Shown in pieces: positions 8,869 through 18,002 of a stretch of 33,714 bases of DNA. Positions within the stretch are counted from its first letter, which is position 1, and the number at the start of each line of letters is the position of its first letter. Origin of the DNA: Micromonospora echinofusca (GTDB lineage: Bacteria; Actinomycetota; Actinomycetes; Mycobacteriales; Micromonosporaceae); the NCBI RefSeq assembly GCF_017614955.1, contig NZ_WVUH01000027.1:1-33714 (forward strand), given 5' to 3'. The notes beneath the pieces are model-generated. The model did no database searches and was not told the DNA's origin. It was given only the letters and a program-made list of their open reading frames with translations. Made by a program: the position numbers and the translations under genes.

Positions 8869-10056
8869 ATGACGCTGCGGCCCACTCCCGCCGACAAGTT
8901 CTCCTTCGGCCTCTGGACGGTGGGCTGGCAGGCCCGTGACCCGTTCGGTGACGCCACCCGGGCCGCCCTCGACCCCGTCGAGGCGGTGCACCGGCTCGCC
9001 GAGCTGGGGGCGTACGGGATCACCTTCCACGACGACGACCTGATCCCGTTCGGCGCCGACGCCGCCACCCGCGACCAGCACGTCGCCCGGTTCCGCACGG
9101 CACTCGACGAGACCGGCCTGGTGGTACCGATGGTCACCACCAACCTCTTCACCCACCCCGTCTTCAAGGACGGCGGCTTCACCAGCAACGACCGCGACGT
9201 CCGCCGGTACGCACTGCGCAAGGTCCTGCGCAACGTCGACCTCGCCGCCGAACTGGGCGCCCGGACCTTCGTCATGTGGGGCGGCCGGGAGGGCGCCGAG
9301 TACGACGTCGCCAAGGACATCCGGGCCGCGCTGGACCGCTACCGCGAGGCCGTCGACCTGCTCACCCAGTACGTCGTCGACGCCGGCTACGACCTGCGCT
9401 TCGCCATCGAGCCCAAGCCGAACGAGCCGCGCGGCGACATCCTGCTGCCCACCGTCGGGCACGCCCTCGCCTTCATCAACGAGCTGGCCCACCCCGAGCT
9501 GGTCGGCCTGAACCCGGAGGTCGGCCACGAACAGATGGCCGGGCTCAACTACGCCCACGGCATCGCCCAGGCGCTCTGGCACGGCAAGCTGTTCCACCTC
9601 GACCTCAACGGCCAGCGCGGCATCAAGTACGACCAGGACCTGGTCTTCGGCCACGGCGACCTGCTCAACGCGTTCGCCCTGGTCGACCTGCTGGAGAACG
9701 GCGGCCCCGGGGGCGGCCCGGCGTACGACGGCCCCCGGCACTTCGACTACAAGCCGTCCCGCACCGAGGACTTCGCCGGGGTGTGGGCCTCCGCCGAGGC
9801 GAACATGCGCACGTACCTGCTGCTCAAGGAACGGGCCGCCGCCTTCCGGGCCGACCCCGAGGTGGCCGAGGCGCTCGCCGTCAGCAAGGTCGCCGAGCTG
9901 GCCACCCCGACGCTGGCCGCCGGGGAGAGCTGCGCCGACCTGCTGGCCGACCGGTCCGCCTTCGAGGACTTCGACGTGGACGCCGTCGCGGCCCGGGGCT
10001 TCGGGTTCGTCCGGCTCAACCAGCTCGCCGTCGAGCACCTGTTCGGCGCCCGCTGA
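8869..10056 (+). CDS. xylA: xylose isomerase
   Basis: 395 aa, the length of actinomycete class I enzymes such as those of Streptomyces. It converts D-xylose to D-xylulose in the cytoplasm using two divalent metals. Seen directly: ITFHDDD with the catalytic pair His54 and Asp57, [13 protein letters not shown] with the metal/substrate Glu and Lys, NPEVGHEQM and HLDLNGQ with further metal ligands. ATG 8869 has a well-spaced ctggaggt. The frame stays open upstream to 7294, but that part is antisense to the ROK regulator and has unrelated composition. xylB follows after 18 bp, so the two form an operon under the divergent ROK repressor. Confidence 0.97.
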   Translation: MTLRPTPADKFSFGLWTVGWQARDPFGDATRAALDPVEAVHRLAELGAYGITFHDDDLIPFGADAATRDQHVARFRTALDETGLVVPMVTTNLFTHPVFKDGGFTSNDRDVRRYALRKVLRNVDLAAELGARTFVMWGGREGAEYDVAKDIRAALDRYREAVDLLTQYVVDAGYDLRFAIEPKPNEPRGDILLPTVGHALAFINELAHPELVGLNPEVGHEQMAGLNYAHGIAQALWHGKLFHLDLNGQRGIKYDQDLVFGHGDLLNAFALVDLLENGGPGGGPAYDGPRHFDYKPSRTEDFAGVWASAEANMRTYLLLKERAAAFRADPEVAEALAVSKVAELATPTLAAGESCADLLADRSAFEDFDVDAVAARGFGFVRLNQLAVEHLFGAR

Positions 10057-10074
10057 CCCGGAAGGGGAGAGCAG

Positions 10075-11490
10075 ATGCCACTGGTCGCCGGGGTGGACTC
10101 GTCCACCCAGTCCTGCAAGGTGGTCGTCCGCGACGCGGCGACCGGTGAGCTGCGCCGGCAGGGGCGCGCACCGCACCCGGACGGTACGGAGGTCGACCCG
10201 GCGGCCTGGTGGCAGGCCCTGGAGACGGCGGTCGGGCAGGCCGGTGGGCTCGCCGACGTCGCCGCCGTCTCGGTCGCCGGCCAGCAGCACGGCATGGTCT
10301 GCCTGGACGACACCGGACAGGTGGTCCGGCCGGCCCTGCTGTGGAACGACACCCGCTCCGCCGGGGCGGCCGACGAGCTGATCGCCGACCTGGGCGGCGG
10401 CGACGCCGGCCGCCGGGCCTGGGCCGGAGCGGTCGGCTCGGTGCCGGTGGCCAGCTTCACCGTGACCAAGCTGCGCTGGCTGGCCCGGCACGAGCCGCAG
10501 CACGCCGACCGGGTCGCCGCGGTCTGCCTGCCGCACGACTGGCTGACCTGGCGGCTGGGCGGCGCCGCCGGACCGGCCGCGCTGGCCACCGACCGCAGCG
10601 ATGCCAGCGGCACCGGCTACTGGTCCCCGGCGACCGGTGACTACCGGCCCGACCTGCTGGAACTGGCCCTCGGTCGGCAGCCGGCCGTACCGTCGGTGCG
10701 GGGGCCGGCGGAACCGGCCGGTGCGCTGCCGCACGGTGCCCCGATCGGGCCGGGCGCCGGAGACAACGCCGCCGCCGCGCTCGGCGCGGGCGCCGAGGCC
10801 GGGGACGTGATCGTCTCCATCGGCACCTCCGGCACCGTGTTCAGCGTCGCCGACGTGCCGACCGCCGACCACACCGGCACCGTCGCCGGGTTCGCCGACG
10901 CCACCGGCCGGTACCTCCCCCTGGTCTGCACCCTCAACGCGGCCCGGGTGCTGGACGCCGCCGCCGGGATGCTCCGGGTCGACCTCGACGAGCTGTCCGA
11001 CCTCGCGCTCGCCGCCCCGGCCGGCGCGGACGGACTGGTCCTGGTCCCCTACCTGGCGGGGGAGCGGACCCCGAACCGCCCCGAGGCCACCGGAGCCGTG
11101 CACGGCCTGACCCTGCGCACCGCGACGGCGGCGCACCTGGCCCGGGCCGCCGTCGAGGGGATGCTCTGCGCGCTCGCCGACGGCTTGGACGCGCTGCGCG
11201 CCCAGGGGGCCGAGGTGCGCCGGGTGGTCCTGGTCGGTGGCGGGGCCCGCTCGGCGGCGGTCCGGGCCGTCGCGCCCCAGGTCTTCGGGGTACCGGTGCT
11301 GGTTCCGCCGCCCGGGGAGTACGTGGCCGACGGGGCGGCCCGGCAGGCCGCCTGGGTCGCCCTGGGCGGTGCCGCGCCGCCGACCTGGTCGACCGGCCGG
11401 ACCGAGCGGTACGACGCACCGGAGGTTCCGGCGATCCGGGCCCGGTACGCCGAGGCCCGGGAGCGGATCGTCGACCAGCTCCGTCCCTGA
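10075..11490 (+). CDS. xylB: xylulokinase
   Basis: 471 aa, FGGY carbohydrate kinase family. It phosphorylates D-xylulose to D-xylulose-5-phosphate for the pentose phosphate pathway, using the product of XylA. Motifs: [13 protein letters not shown] at the N-terminus (phosphate-binding loop), [10 protein letters not shown] and WNDTRS (substrate site), [11 protein letters not shown] (second ATPase phosphate motif) and [13 protein letters not shown] (adenosine motif). ATG 10075 follows aaggggag at good spacing, 18 bp after xylA. The length is slightly shorter than the Streptomyces enzymes, but both FGGY halves are complete. Confidence 0.95.
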   Translation: MPLVAGVDSSTQSCKVVVRDAATGELRRQGRAPHPDGTEVDPAAWWQALETAVGQAGGLADVAAVSVAGQQHGMVCLDDTGQVVRPALLWNDTRSAGAADELIADLGGGDAGRRAWAGAVGSVPVASFTVTKLRWLARHEPQHADRVAAVCLPHDWLTWRLGGAAGPAALATDRSDASGTGYWSPATGDYRPDLLELALGRQPAVPSVRGPAEPAGALPHGAPIGPGAGDNAAAALGAGAEAGDVIVSIGTSGTVFSVADVPTADHTGTVAGFADATGRYLPLVCTLNAARVLDAAAGMLRVDLDELSDLALAAPAGADGLVLVPYLAGERTPNRPEATGAVHGLTLRTATAAHLARAAVEGMLCALADGLDALRAQGAEVRRVVLVGGGARSAAVRAVAPQVFGVPVLVPPPGEYVADGAARQAAWVALGGAAPPTWSTGRTERYDAPEVPAIRARYAEARERIVDQLRP

Positions 11491-11541
11491 CCCCGGGGGG
11501 CCGGCTGTCCGATTCCGGGTAAACGACTGTACGGCTGATGG

Positions 11542-12642
11542 ATGCTCGCCGATGATCGTTGCGTGTCCCGCACCGAGCTGCCGTCCGTCCTCCAGTACGA
11601 CGACGCCGATACGCCCTGCGACATCATCGACGCCCTGGCGCTGGCCGATTTCATCACCGGCCGGCACCCGTGGGCGGCCACCGTCCGGCTGGCCCGGCTC
11701 CGCCCCGGCGCGGCACTGGTCCCGGAGCGGGCCGAGGTGCTGCGGACCGCGACCGACCGGCAACAGTGGTCGCAACTGGCCCGGGGCGACGGCTGGCTGG
11801 TCCGGGCGATCCGCTGGAAGGGGCGGGGCGCCGAGGTGACCGTGACCGCGGTCGACGCGGAGACCGGTCAGGCGGTCCTCGACGGGATCGTCGACGGCGC
11901 GGCCGAGCCGGCCGACGAGGAGAGCCTGCCGGTCGGTTTCTGGCACAAGAACCCGCGCCGGGGTGCCCAGCGCGACACCCGGCAGATCGCCACCCCGGAC
12001 TGGGCGACGATCCGGTCGAACTACCCGGCCGCCGCCGCGCAGGGCCTCGACCGGTTGATGGCCACCGGCCCGGACGACGTGGTGGGCCGGCTGCTCCTGC
12101 TGCACGGCCCGCCGGGGACGGGCAAGACCACCGCGCTGCGGGCCCTGGCCCGCGAGTGGCGCCGCTGGTGCCAGGTGGACTGCGTCCTCGATCCGGAGGA
12201 ACTCTTCGGCGACCCGGCCTACCTGGCCGAACTCGCGGTCGGCGAGGACGAGGACGGTAGCGGGGAGACCGACCGGCGGTGGCGGCTGCTGATCCTGGAG
12301 GACTCCGACGAGCTGATCCGGGGCGAGGCCCGCCAGGCGGCCGGTCAGGCGCTGTCCCGGCTGCTCAACCTGACCGACGGGCTGCTCGGCCAGGGGCGGG
12401 ACGTGCTGGTCGCGATCACCACCAACGAGGACCTGGCCCGGCTGCACCCGGCGGTGGTCCGGCCGGGCCGCTGCCTGGCCCGGATCGAGATCGACCGGCT
12501 GTCGTACGCCGAGGCGACCCGGTGGCTCGGCACCTCCGCCGGGGTGGCCCCGGCTGGCGCCACCCTCGCCGAGCTGTACGCGCTGCGGGCCGGCCGCGCG
12601 GCGGACGCCGCCACCCCGGCCGAGATCGGCGGCTACCTCTGA
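11542..12642 (+). CDS. AAA+ family ATPase with N-terminal DUF5925-like domain
   Basis: 366 aa. The N-terminal half (about 10-160) resembles the actinobacterial DUF5925 region and has no known function. The C-terminal half is an AAA+ module: Walker A GPPGTGKTT (about 189-197), Walker B LLILED (Asp254), sensor-1-like AITTNED, and RPGRCLARIE near the arginine-finger/sensor region. This core resembles the BCS1/FtsH-like branch. No transmembrane segment or protease domain is seen. ATG 11542 is used; GTG 11563 is an equally plausible start, and neither has a strong ribosome-binding site. It lies alone between xylB and an MFS gene, with no partner suggesting a substrate. Confidence 0.85.
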   Translation: MLADDRCVSRTELPSVLQYDDADTPCDIIDALALADFITGRHPWAATVRLARLRPGAALVPERAEVLRTATDRQQWSQLARGDGWLVRAIRWKGRGAEVTVTAVDAETGQAVLDGIVDGAAEPADEESLPVGFWHKNPRRGAQRDTRQIATPDWATIRSNYPAAAAQGLDRLMATGPDDVVGRLLLLHGPPGTGKTTALRALAREWRRWCQVDCVLDPEELFGDPAYLAELAVGEDEDGSGETDRRWRLLILEDSDELIRGEARQAAGQALSRLLNLTDGLLGQGRDVLVAITTNEDLARLHPAVVRPGRCLARIEIDRLSYAEATRWLGTSAGVAPAGATLAELYALRAGRAADAATPAEIGGYL

Positions 12643-12650
12643 CCGGCCGG

Positions 12651-12690
12651 CGACCCGTCCCCGGCCTGCCGCGACCCGTCCCCGGCCTGC
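12651..12690. repeat. exact 19-bp direct repeat at 21-bp period
   Basis: CGACCCGTCCCCGGCCTGC occurs at 12651-12669 and again, identically, at 12672-12690. The pair starts 9 bp after the ATPase stop codon. It shares the CGACCCGT core with the array at 7454-7522. Confidence 0.85.
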
Positions 12691-12728
12691 GCTGGCGCGA
12701 CGGCGCGGCTGCTGGTTGAGTGCCCTGC

Positions 12729-14123
12729 ATGACCAGTGGGAACGCGGCGCACCGGCTGTACAGCGTGGTGGTCTTCGTGCTGCTCGCCTCGCTGGACAAC
12801 GTGGCCATCGGCCTGGTGCCGCCGTTGTACGGGTCGATCGCCACCGACCTCGGCGTCGGCACCGGCCTGATCGGGCTGGTCACCGCCGTCACCTTCCTGG
12901 TCAGCGCGGTCGCGGCGGTGGCCTGGGCGTACGTCGGGGACCGCAGCAACCGCAAACCGCTGCTGATGGCCGGCACGCTGCTCTGGGCGGTCGGCACCGC
13001 CGGCAGCGCGTTCGCCCCGAACTACCCCACCTTCCTCGGCGCGCAACTGGTCGGGGCGGTCGGGCTCGGCGCGGTCGGCTCGGTGGGTTTCTCGGTGGTC
13101 ACCGACCTGATCTCCCCCCGGCGGCGCGGGCTGGTGATGAGCTTCTGGGGGCTCTCCCAGGGCATCGGCACGCTGGCCGGCACGCTGCTCGGCGGGCTGC
13201 TCGGCTCCGCCGACTGGCGCCGACCGTTCCTGCTGCTCACCGGGGTCGGCCTGGCCGCCACCGTGGCCTACCTGTTGACCTACGACATCCGGCGCGGCGG
13301 CAGCGAACCGGAGCTGGCCGGGGCGCTGGCCACCGGTGGTGAGTACGACTACCGGATCAGCCGGGGGGACCTGCCGCGCATCCTGTACCGGCGGACCAAC
13401 CGGTGGCTGATCCTCCAGGGGCTGACCGCGCAGGCCGCCTTCGGTTCGCTGGTCTGGCTGCCGGTGCTCTTCGCCGAGCGGGCCCAGCAGCAGGGCTACT
13501 CGACCGGTACGGCGACCATGGTCGGCAGTGTCTTCGCCACCCTGTTCCAGCTCGGCGGGGTGTTCTCCATCGTCGGCGGGCTGGTCGGTGACGCCCTGCA
13601 ACGCCGTACGCTGCGCGGCCGGGCCCTGGTCGCGTCGGTCGGCATCCTCGCCGCCGTGCCGTTCTACCTGGTGCTCTTCTTCGTGCCGATCCGGATCGAC
13701 GTGCCCGACGGCGCCGGCGCCGGCCAGGTGACCGGTGCGGTACTCGCCAGCGTGGTCACCGAGCCGACCGTCGGGTTCAGCCTGCTGGCCGCCGTACTCG
13801 CGCTCGCGCTCACCTCGGCCAACTCGCCGAACTGGTTCGCCCTGATCGCCGACGTGAACCCGCCCGAGCACCGGGGCACCGTCTACAGCCTCGGCAACCT
13901 GGTCAACGGGGTGGGCCGGGCGGCCGGCAACGGACTGGTCGGGCTGGCCTTCACCCGGTTGGGTGGGCTCTTCCCGCCCCCGCTCAACTTCGCGGTCGGC
14001 CTCGCCGCGTTCCAGCTCTTCTTCCTGCCCACCGGGATCATGTACTGGCTGGCGTCGCGGACCGCCCCCCGGGACATCACCGACGTGCACGACCTGCTGC
14101 ACGCCCGCGCCCAGAACCTGTAA
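12729..14123 (+). CDS. MFS transporter
   Basis: About 464 aa with twelve predicted hydrophobic helices, Major Facilitator Superfamily. The helix 2-3 loop carries a motif-A-like YVGDRSNRKPLL, and the second half has a counterpart (VGDALQRRTLRGR). IADVNPPEHRGTVYSLGNLVNG near the end resembles Spinster-like/organic anion members. The substrate is not evident, and the neighbours give no clue. ATG 12729 (MTSGNAAHRL) is preferred; GTG 12720 is in frame, and both have weak ribosome-binding sites. The TAA stop overlaps the first base pairs of the 59-bp terminator-like repeat. Confidence 0.88.
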   Translation: MTSGNAAHRLYSVVVFVLLASLDNVAIGLVPPLYGSIATDLGVGTGLIGLVTAVTFLVSAVAAVAWAYVGDRSNRKPLLMAGTLLWAVGTAGSAFAPNYPTFLGAQLVGAVGLGAVGSVGFSVVTDLISPRRRGLVMSFWGLSQGIGTLAGTLLGGLLGSADWRRPFLLLTGVGLAATVAYLLTYDIRRGGSEPELAGALATGGEYDYRISRGDLPRILYRRTNRWLILQGLTAQAAFGSLVWLPVLFAERAQQQGYSTGTATMVGSVFATLFQLGGVFSIVGGLVGDALQRRTLRGRALVASVGILAAVPFYLVLFFVPIRIDVPDGAGAGQVTGAVLASVVTEPTVGFSLLAAVLALALTSANSPNWFALIADVNPPEHRGTVYSLGNLVNGVGRAAGNGLVGLAFTRLGGLFPPPLNFAVGLAAFQLFFLPTGIMYWLASRTAPRDITDVHDLLHARAQNL

Positions 14124-14180
14124 GGAAGGGCCCCTTCTTATCGCTTTCGGTAGAGGAAGGGGCCCTTCCTAACACCTGGG
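14122..14180 (+). repeat. 59-bp terminator-like repeat, copy 1
   Basis: The element begins with AAGGAAGGGCCCCTTC and ends with AACACCTGGG. Arms 14123-14143 and 14148-14170 form a long imperfect hairpin with loop CTTT. A copy identical except for one base (14138, T here, C in the other copy) lies inverted at 32568-32626. It begins inside the stop codon of the MFS gene and faces the convergent alpha-glucosidase stop at 14186, so it can serve as a bidirectional terminator. Confidence 0.9.
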
Positions 14181-14185
14181 CACAA

Positions 14186-15844
14186 TCAGGCGCGGTACCA
14201 GACCGTCACGTCGGCCGGTACCAGCCGGTCACCGTCGAGCGGGCCGCTGGCGTGCACCACCTCGGCGGAGTCCGGCAGCGGTACGGGCGCCGGGCCGAAG
14301 TTGGTCAGCACGGTCACCTCCCCGTTGCGGAAGGTCAGCACCTCGTCGCCGGACTCCAGCCAGTACAGCGTGCCCCGGCCCAGCCCGTGCTCCCGGCGCA
14401 CCCGCAGCGCGGTCCGGTACATCTCGTACGTCGAGCCGGGCACGCCGCGCTGCCGGTCCCGGGCGTACTCCGCCCAGAGTTCCGGCTGCGGCAGCCAGCT
14501 CGCGTCGGTCGGCCCGAACCCGTACGAGGGCGCGTCCGCCTCCCACGGGATCGGTACCCGGCAGCCGTCCCGGCCCCGTTCGGTGTGGCCGCTGCGCTCC
14601 CAGGTGGGGTCCTGCCGGGCCTCGTCGGGGAGCGTGGTGTGCTCCGGCAGCCCCAGCTCCTCGCCCTGGTACAGGTAGGCCGAGCCGGGCAGCGCGAGCA
14701 TCAGCAGGGTGGCCGCCCGGGCCCGGCGCAGGCCGAGGGCGGCGTCCGGCTGCGGGTCGCCGATCCCGATGCCGTTCGGTCGGGGGGTACCCACCGGCAG
14801 CCCCAGCCGGGAGGCGTGCCGCACCACGTCGTGGTTGGACAGCACCCAGGTGGTGGGGGCACCGACCGCGTCGGTCGCCTCCAGCGAGCGGGTGATCACC
14901 GCGTACTGGGCCGGCGCGGTCCAGGCGGCCAGCAGGTACTCGAAGTTGAACGCCTGGTGCATCTCGTCCGGGCGGACGTAGGCGGCCAGCCGCTCGGCGG
15001 GTTCGACCCACGCCTCGGCGACCAGGATCCGCCCGCCGGGGTAGCTGTCCAGCACCCGCCGCCAGTCCCGGTAGATCTCGTGTACGCCGTCCTGGTCCCA
15101 CATCGGCGGGCGCGGCTTGTCGATCTCCCGGCCGGAGAGGATCTCCTGCGGCTCGTGCCAGTCGGCCAGGTCGGCCTGCTTGATCAGGCCGTGTGCCACG
15201 TCGACCCGGAATCCGTCCACCCCCCGGTCGAGCCAGAACCGCAGGATGTCCAGGAACTCGGCGCGGACCTCCGGGTTGTCCCAGTTCAGGTCGGGCTGGG
15301 CGGTGTCGAACAGGTGCAGGTACCACTGGCCGTCCGGTACCCGGGTCCAGGCCGGACCGCCGAAGACGCTCCGCCAGTCGTTCGGCGGTTGCGCGCCGTC
15401 CGACCCGAGGCCGTCCCGGAAGACGTACCGCTGCCGGGCCGGGCTGCCCGGCCCGGCGGCGAGCGCCTCGGTGAACCACCGGTGCGCGGACGAGGTGTGG
15501 TTCGGCACCAGGTCGACGATGACCCGCAGGCCCCGTTCCCGGGCGGCGGCGATCAGCCGGTCCGCGTCGGCGAGGGTACCGAAGAGCGGGTCGACGTCGC
15601 GGTAGTCGGCCACGTCGTACCCGGCGTCGGCCTGCGGTGACGGGTAGAACGGCGAGAGCCAGAGGGCGTCCACGCCCAACTCGACGAGGTGGTCGAGGCG
15701 GGCGGTGATGCCGGGCAGGTCGCCGATCCCGTCCCCGCCGGAGTCGGCGAAGGAGCGGGGGTAGATCTGGTAGATGACGGCTTCGGTCCACCACGCGGCG
15801 GTCGCGCCACCGGCTGGCTGCTGGTTCGTCTCGTGGATGTTCAG
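14186..15844 (-). CDS. GH13 alpha-glucosidase (AglA-like)
   Basis: About 552 aa. Glycoside hydrolase family 13, oligo-1,6-glucosidase/alpha-glucosidase branch, hydrolysing terminal alpha-glucosidic bonds of imported oligosaccharides in the cytoplasm (no signal peptide). Motifs, numbered from 15844: DLVPNHTS (111-118), GFRVDVAHG with nucleophile Asp215, VAEAW with acid/base Glu277, and SNHDVVRH with Asp339. The start is uncertain: no ATG, GTG or TTG lies near the expected N-terminus. A CTG at 15844 has a strong GGGAGAGG upstream and gives a normal length; the nearest conventional start, GTG 15910, has a poor ribosome-binding site and adds 22 residues. It lies downstream of the binding protein-permease set, matching the aglEFG-aglA order of Streptomyces, but a strong hairpin separates them. 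Confidence 0.9.
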   Translation of the reverse strand: MNIHETNQQPAGGATAAWWTEAVIYQIYPRSFADSGGDGIGDLPGITARLDHLVELGVDALWLSPFYPSPQADAGYDVADYRDVDPLFGTLADADRLIAAARERGLRVIVDLVPNHTSSAHRWFTEALAAGPGSPARQRYVFRDGLGSDGAQPPNDWRSVFGGPAWTRVPDGQWYLHLFDTAQPDLNWDNPEVRAEFLDILRFWLDRGVDGFRVDVAHGLIKQADLADWHEPQEILSGREIDKPRPPMWDQDGVHEIYRDWRRVLDSYPGGRILVAEAWVEPAERLAAYVRPDEMHQAFNFEYLLAAWTAPAQYAVITRSLEATDAVGAPTTWVLSNHDVVRHASRLGLPVGTPRPNGIGIGDPQPDAALGLRRARAATLLMLALPGSAYLYQGEELGLPEHTTLPDEARQDPTWERSGHTERGRDGCRVPIPWEADAPSYGFGPTDASWLPQPELWAEYARDRQRGVPGSTYEMYRTALRVRREHGLGRGTLYWLESGDEVLTFRNGEVTVLTNFGPAPVPLPDSAEVVHASGPLDGDRLVPADVTVWYRA

Positions 15845-16029
15845 GGCCCTCTCCCGTATCTCGTTGCCGACTCCCGCCCAGTGTGCCCGGGCGGGGGCCG
15901 GGTGAATCACCCGTGACCGGCCCCGTGCGGCGGGTCCACCGGTACGCCCCATCATCATCGCGGTCGGTCCGGGGTGGGTGCGGGGCGGCGCGCGCCCGGT
16001 GACGGGCCGGCGTGGAACGGGGCGCCGGA

Positions 16030-16074
16030 CGACGGACGCCGCCATCCCCACGGTCGGGATGGCGGCGTCCGTCG
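16030..16074 (-). terminator. 19-bp perfect hairpin after permease gene
   Basis: Arms 16030-16048 and 16056-16074 pair perfectly over 19 bp with a 7-nt loop (cacggtc). It lies 27 bp after the second permease stop codon and before the alpha-glucosidase gene. It should terminate or attenuate the ABC operon transcript, so the glucosidase probably has its own promoter or depends on read-through. Confidence 0.85.
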
Positions 16075-16100
16075 GTGCGGTGCCCGGCGGGGCCGTCGGT

Positions 16101-17015
16101 TCAGCCCTTGAGGCCGCCGGCGAGCAGGCCGCGCACGAAGTACCGCTGGAGCAGCAGGAAGATCGCGACCGGCACGATGATCGAGACGAAGGCGCCGGCC
16201 GACAGCAGGTGCCAGGCGGTACCCCGGGTGCCGCTGAGGTTGGCCAGGGCGACCGTGATGGGCGCGGTGTCCGGGCCGCCACCGGCGAAGGTCAGCGCGA
16301 CCAGCAGGTCGTTCCAGACCCACAGGAACTGGAAGATGCCGAACGCCGCCAGGGCCGGGGTGAGCAGGGGCAGCAGGACCTTGAAGAAGATCTGTACGTG
16401 TCCGGCGCCGTCCACCCGGGCGGCCTCCAGCAGTCCCGCCGGGATCTCCTTCATGAAGTTGTGCAACAGGAAGATCGCCAGGGGGAGCGCGAACGTGGAG
16501 TGGGACAGCCAGAGCGTCCAGAACTGCCCGGCGATCCCGGCGTCCACGTAGAGCGTGAGCAGCGGGATCAGGGTGACCTGGATGGGCACGATCTGGAGCG
16601 CGAAGATCACGATGAACAGCAGGTCCCGGCCCCGGAACCTGATCCAGGCGAACGCGTACGCCGCCAGCGACGCCAGGCAGAGCGGGATCAGCACCGAGGG
16701 GATGGTGATGACGAAGGAGTTGACGAAGAAGCTGCCCAGCCCCTCGCCGTTCTCCACGTCCAGCACTTCCCGGTAGTTGTCCAGCGTCACCTGCGGGTCG
16801 GTGAAGAAGGTCCACCAGCCGGTGGTCTTGATCTGCCGCTCGGGTCGCAGCGACGAGATGGCCAGGCCGAAGGTGGGCAGGGTCCACAGCACCGCGATCA
16901 CGACCGCGATCAGGGACGCCCACGGTGAGGTGAGCTTCCGCTTCGCCTTGGTGGCGGCGGGAGCGCCGGGGGCGATCGGCGGGGTGGACGTCAGCGGGGC
17001 GCTCGTGGTGCTCAT
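16101..17015 (-). CDS. carbohydrate ABC transporter permease (MalG/AglG-like)
   Basis: 304 aa with six predicted transmembrane helices after a Pro/Ala-rich cytoplasmic N-terminus. The CUT1-type EAA loop is visible (EIPAGLLEAARVDGAG, then a conserved LLPLLTP), through which the shared ATPase docks. It forms half of the membrane channel with the upstream permease. Start ATG 17015 overlaps the preceding stop codon in an ATGA (17012-17015), showing translational coupling. Order and family match AglG. No ATPase gene is in the cluster; such systems usually use an MsiK-type ATPase encoded elsewhere. Confidence 0.93.
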   Translation of the reverse strand: MSTTSAPLTSTPPIAPGAPAATKAKRKLTSPWASLIAVVIAVLWTLPTFGLAISSLRPERQIKTTGWWTFFTDPQVTLDNYREVLDVENGEGLGSFFVNSFVITIPSVLIPLCLASLAAYAFAWIRFRGRDLLFIVIFALQIVPIQVTLIPLLTLYVDAGIAGQFWTLWLSHSTFALPLAIFLLHNFMKEIPAGLLEAARVDGAGHVQIFFKVLLPLLTPALAAFGIFQFLWVWNDLLVALTFAGGGPDTAPITVALANLSGTRGTAWHLLSAGAFVSIIVPVAIFLLLQRYFVRGLLAGGLKG

Positions 17016-17980
17016 CGTGCCTCCGAGGCGCGCAGTTGCCGAACGTTGTAGACCACGATCGGGATCACCAGGACGAAGAGCAGGACCGCCAGGGCCGCGC
17101 CGAGCCCCTGGTTGTCGCTGCGGAAGCTCTGGCTGTAGAACTCGTTCGCGACCACGCTGGTGTCGAACTGGCCGCCGGTCATGGTCCGGACGATGTCGAA
17201 CACCTTGAGCGTGCCGATACCGATCGTGGTCAGGACCACGACCACCGCCGGGCGGATGCTCGGCAGGGTGACGAAACGGAACATCCCGAACGGGGTGACG
17301 CCGTCGAGCCGGGCGGCCTCGACCACGTCGTCGGGGATGGCCTTGATGGCCGCCGACAGCACGGTCATCGCGAAACCGGCCTGGATCCAGATCATCACCA
17401 GGATCAGGAAGAGCGTGTTCCACGGTGACTCGACCAGCCACTGCTGCGGCTTGCCCCCGAGCCAGACGAGGATCTGGTTGAGCAGGCCGATCTGCTTGAC
17501 CCCGACCTGGTCGGGCCGGAACTCGTAGACGAACTTCCAGATGATCGAGGCGCCGACGAAGGAGATCGCCATGGGCAGGAAGATCAGCGCCTTGGCGAAC
17601 GACTCCAGCCGGGCCTTGTCGACCAGGATGGCGTAGAGCAGACCGACCGCGGTGGCCACGAACGGCGTCACGACCACCCAGAGCACCGTGTTCCGCAGGA
17701 CCGTGAGCTGGTCACGCGACGTGAAGATCGTCTGGTAGTTGTCGAGCCCGATGAAGGCGGTCCCGGCGGCGTCGAAGAACGACTGGTAAATGGTGCGTGC
17801 GGCCGGGTAGATCAGGCCGACGGCGAGCATCAGAATAGCCGGGGCGAGGTACAGGAAAGCGACCCAGCGGTCGCCCCGCCGACCACCGATCCGACCGGCG
17901 AAAAAGAGAATGACCCCGACCACCGCGACGAATATGCCGATCGCGATGAACATTTCGAGGAACTTCTCGGCAGTGGACAT
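17012..17980 (-). CDS. carbohydrate ABC transporter permease (MalF/AglF-like)
   Basis: 322 aa, CUT1-family permease. A first hydrophobic helix (about 8-28) precedes the usual six, followed by the EAA loop AIPDDVVEAARLDGVTPF and FVTLPSIRP. It pairs with the downstream permease to import an alpha-glucoside or other oligosaccharide. ATG 17980 has an excellent ribosome-binding site (GGGAGGTGAG). It lies 71 bp after the binding-protein gene, with a hairpin in the gap that could lower its expression relative to the binding protein. Confidence 0.93.
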   Translation of the reverse strand: MSTAEKFLEMFIAIGIFVAVVGVILFFAGRIGGRRGDRWVAFLYLAPAILMLAVGLIYPAARTIYQSFFDAAGTAFIGLDNYQTIFTSRDQLTVLRNTVLWVVVTPFVATAVGLLYAILVDKARLESFAKALIFLPMAISFVGASIIWKFVYEFRPDQVGVKQIGLLNQILVWLGGKPQQWLVESPWNTLFLILVMIWIQAGFAMTVLSAAIKAIPDDVVEAARLDGVTPFGMFRFVTLPSIRPAVVVVLTTIGIGTLKVFDIVRTMTGGQFDTSVVANEFYSQSFRSDNQGLGAALAVLLFVLVIPIVVYNVRQLRASEAR

Positions 17981-18002
17981 CGAATCTCACCTCCCTTGAC
18001 GG

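Noticed and set aside
8863..12447. A 1194-codon open frame on the minus strand
   Set aside because: It is antisense to xylA, xylB and the ATPase, is dominated by Gly/Pro/Val/Arg repeats, and is an artefact of high third-position GC in the real genes.
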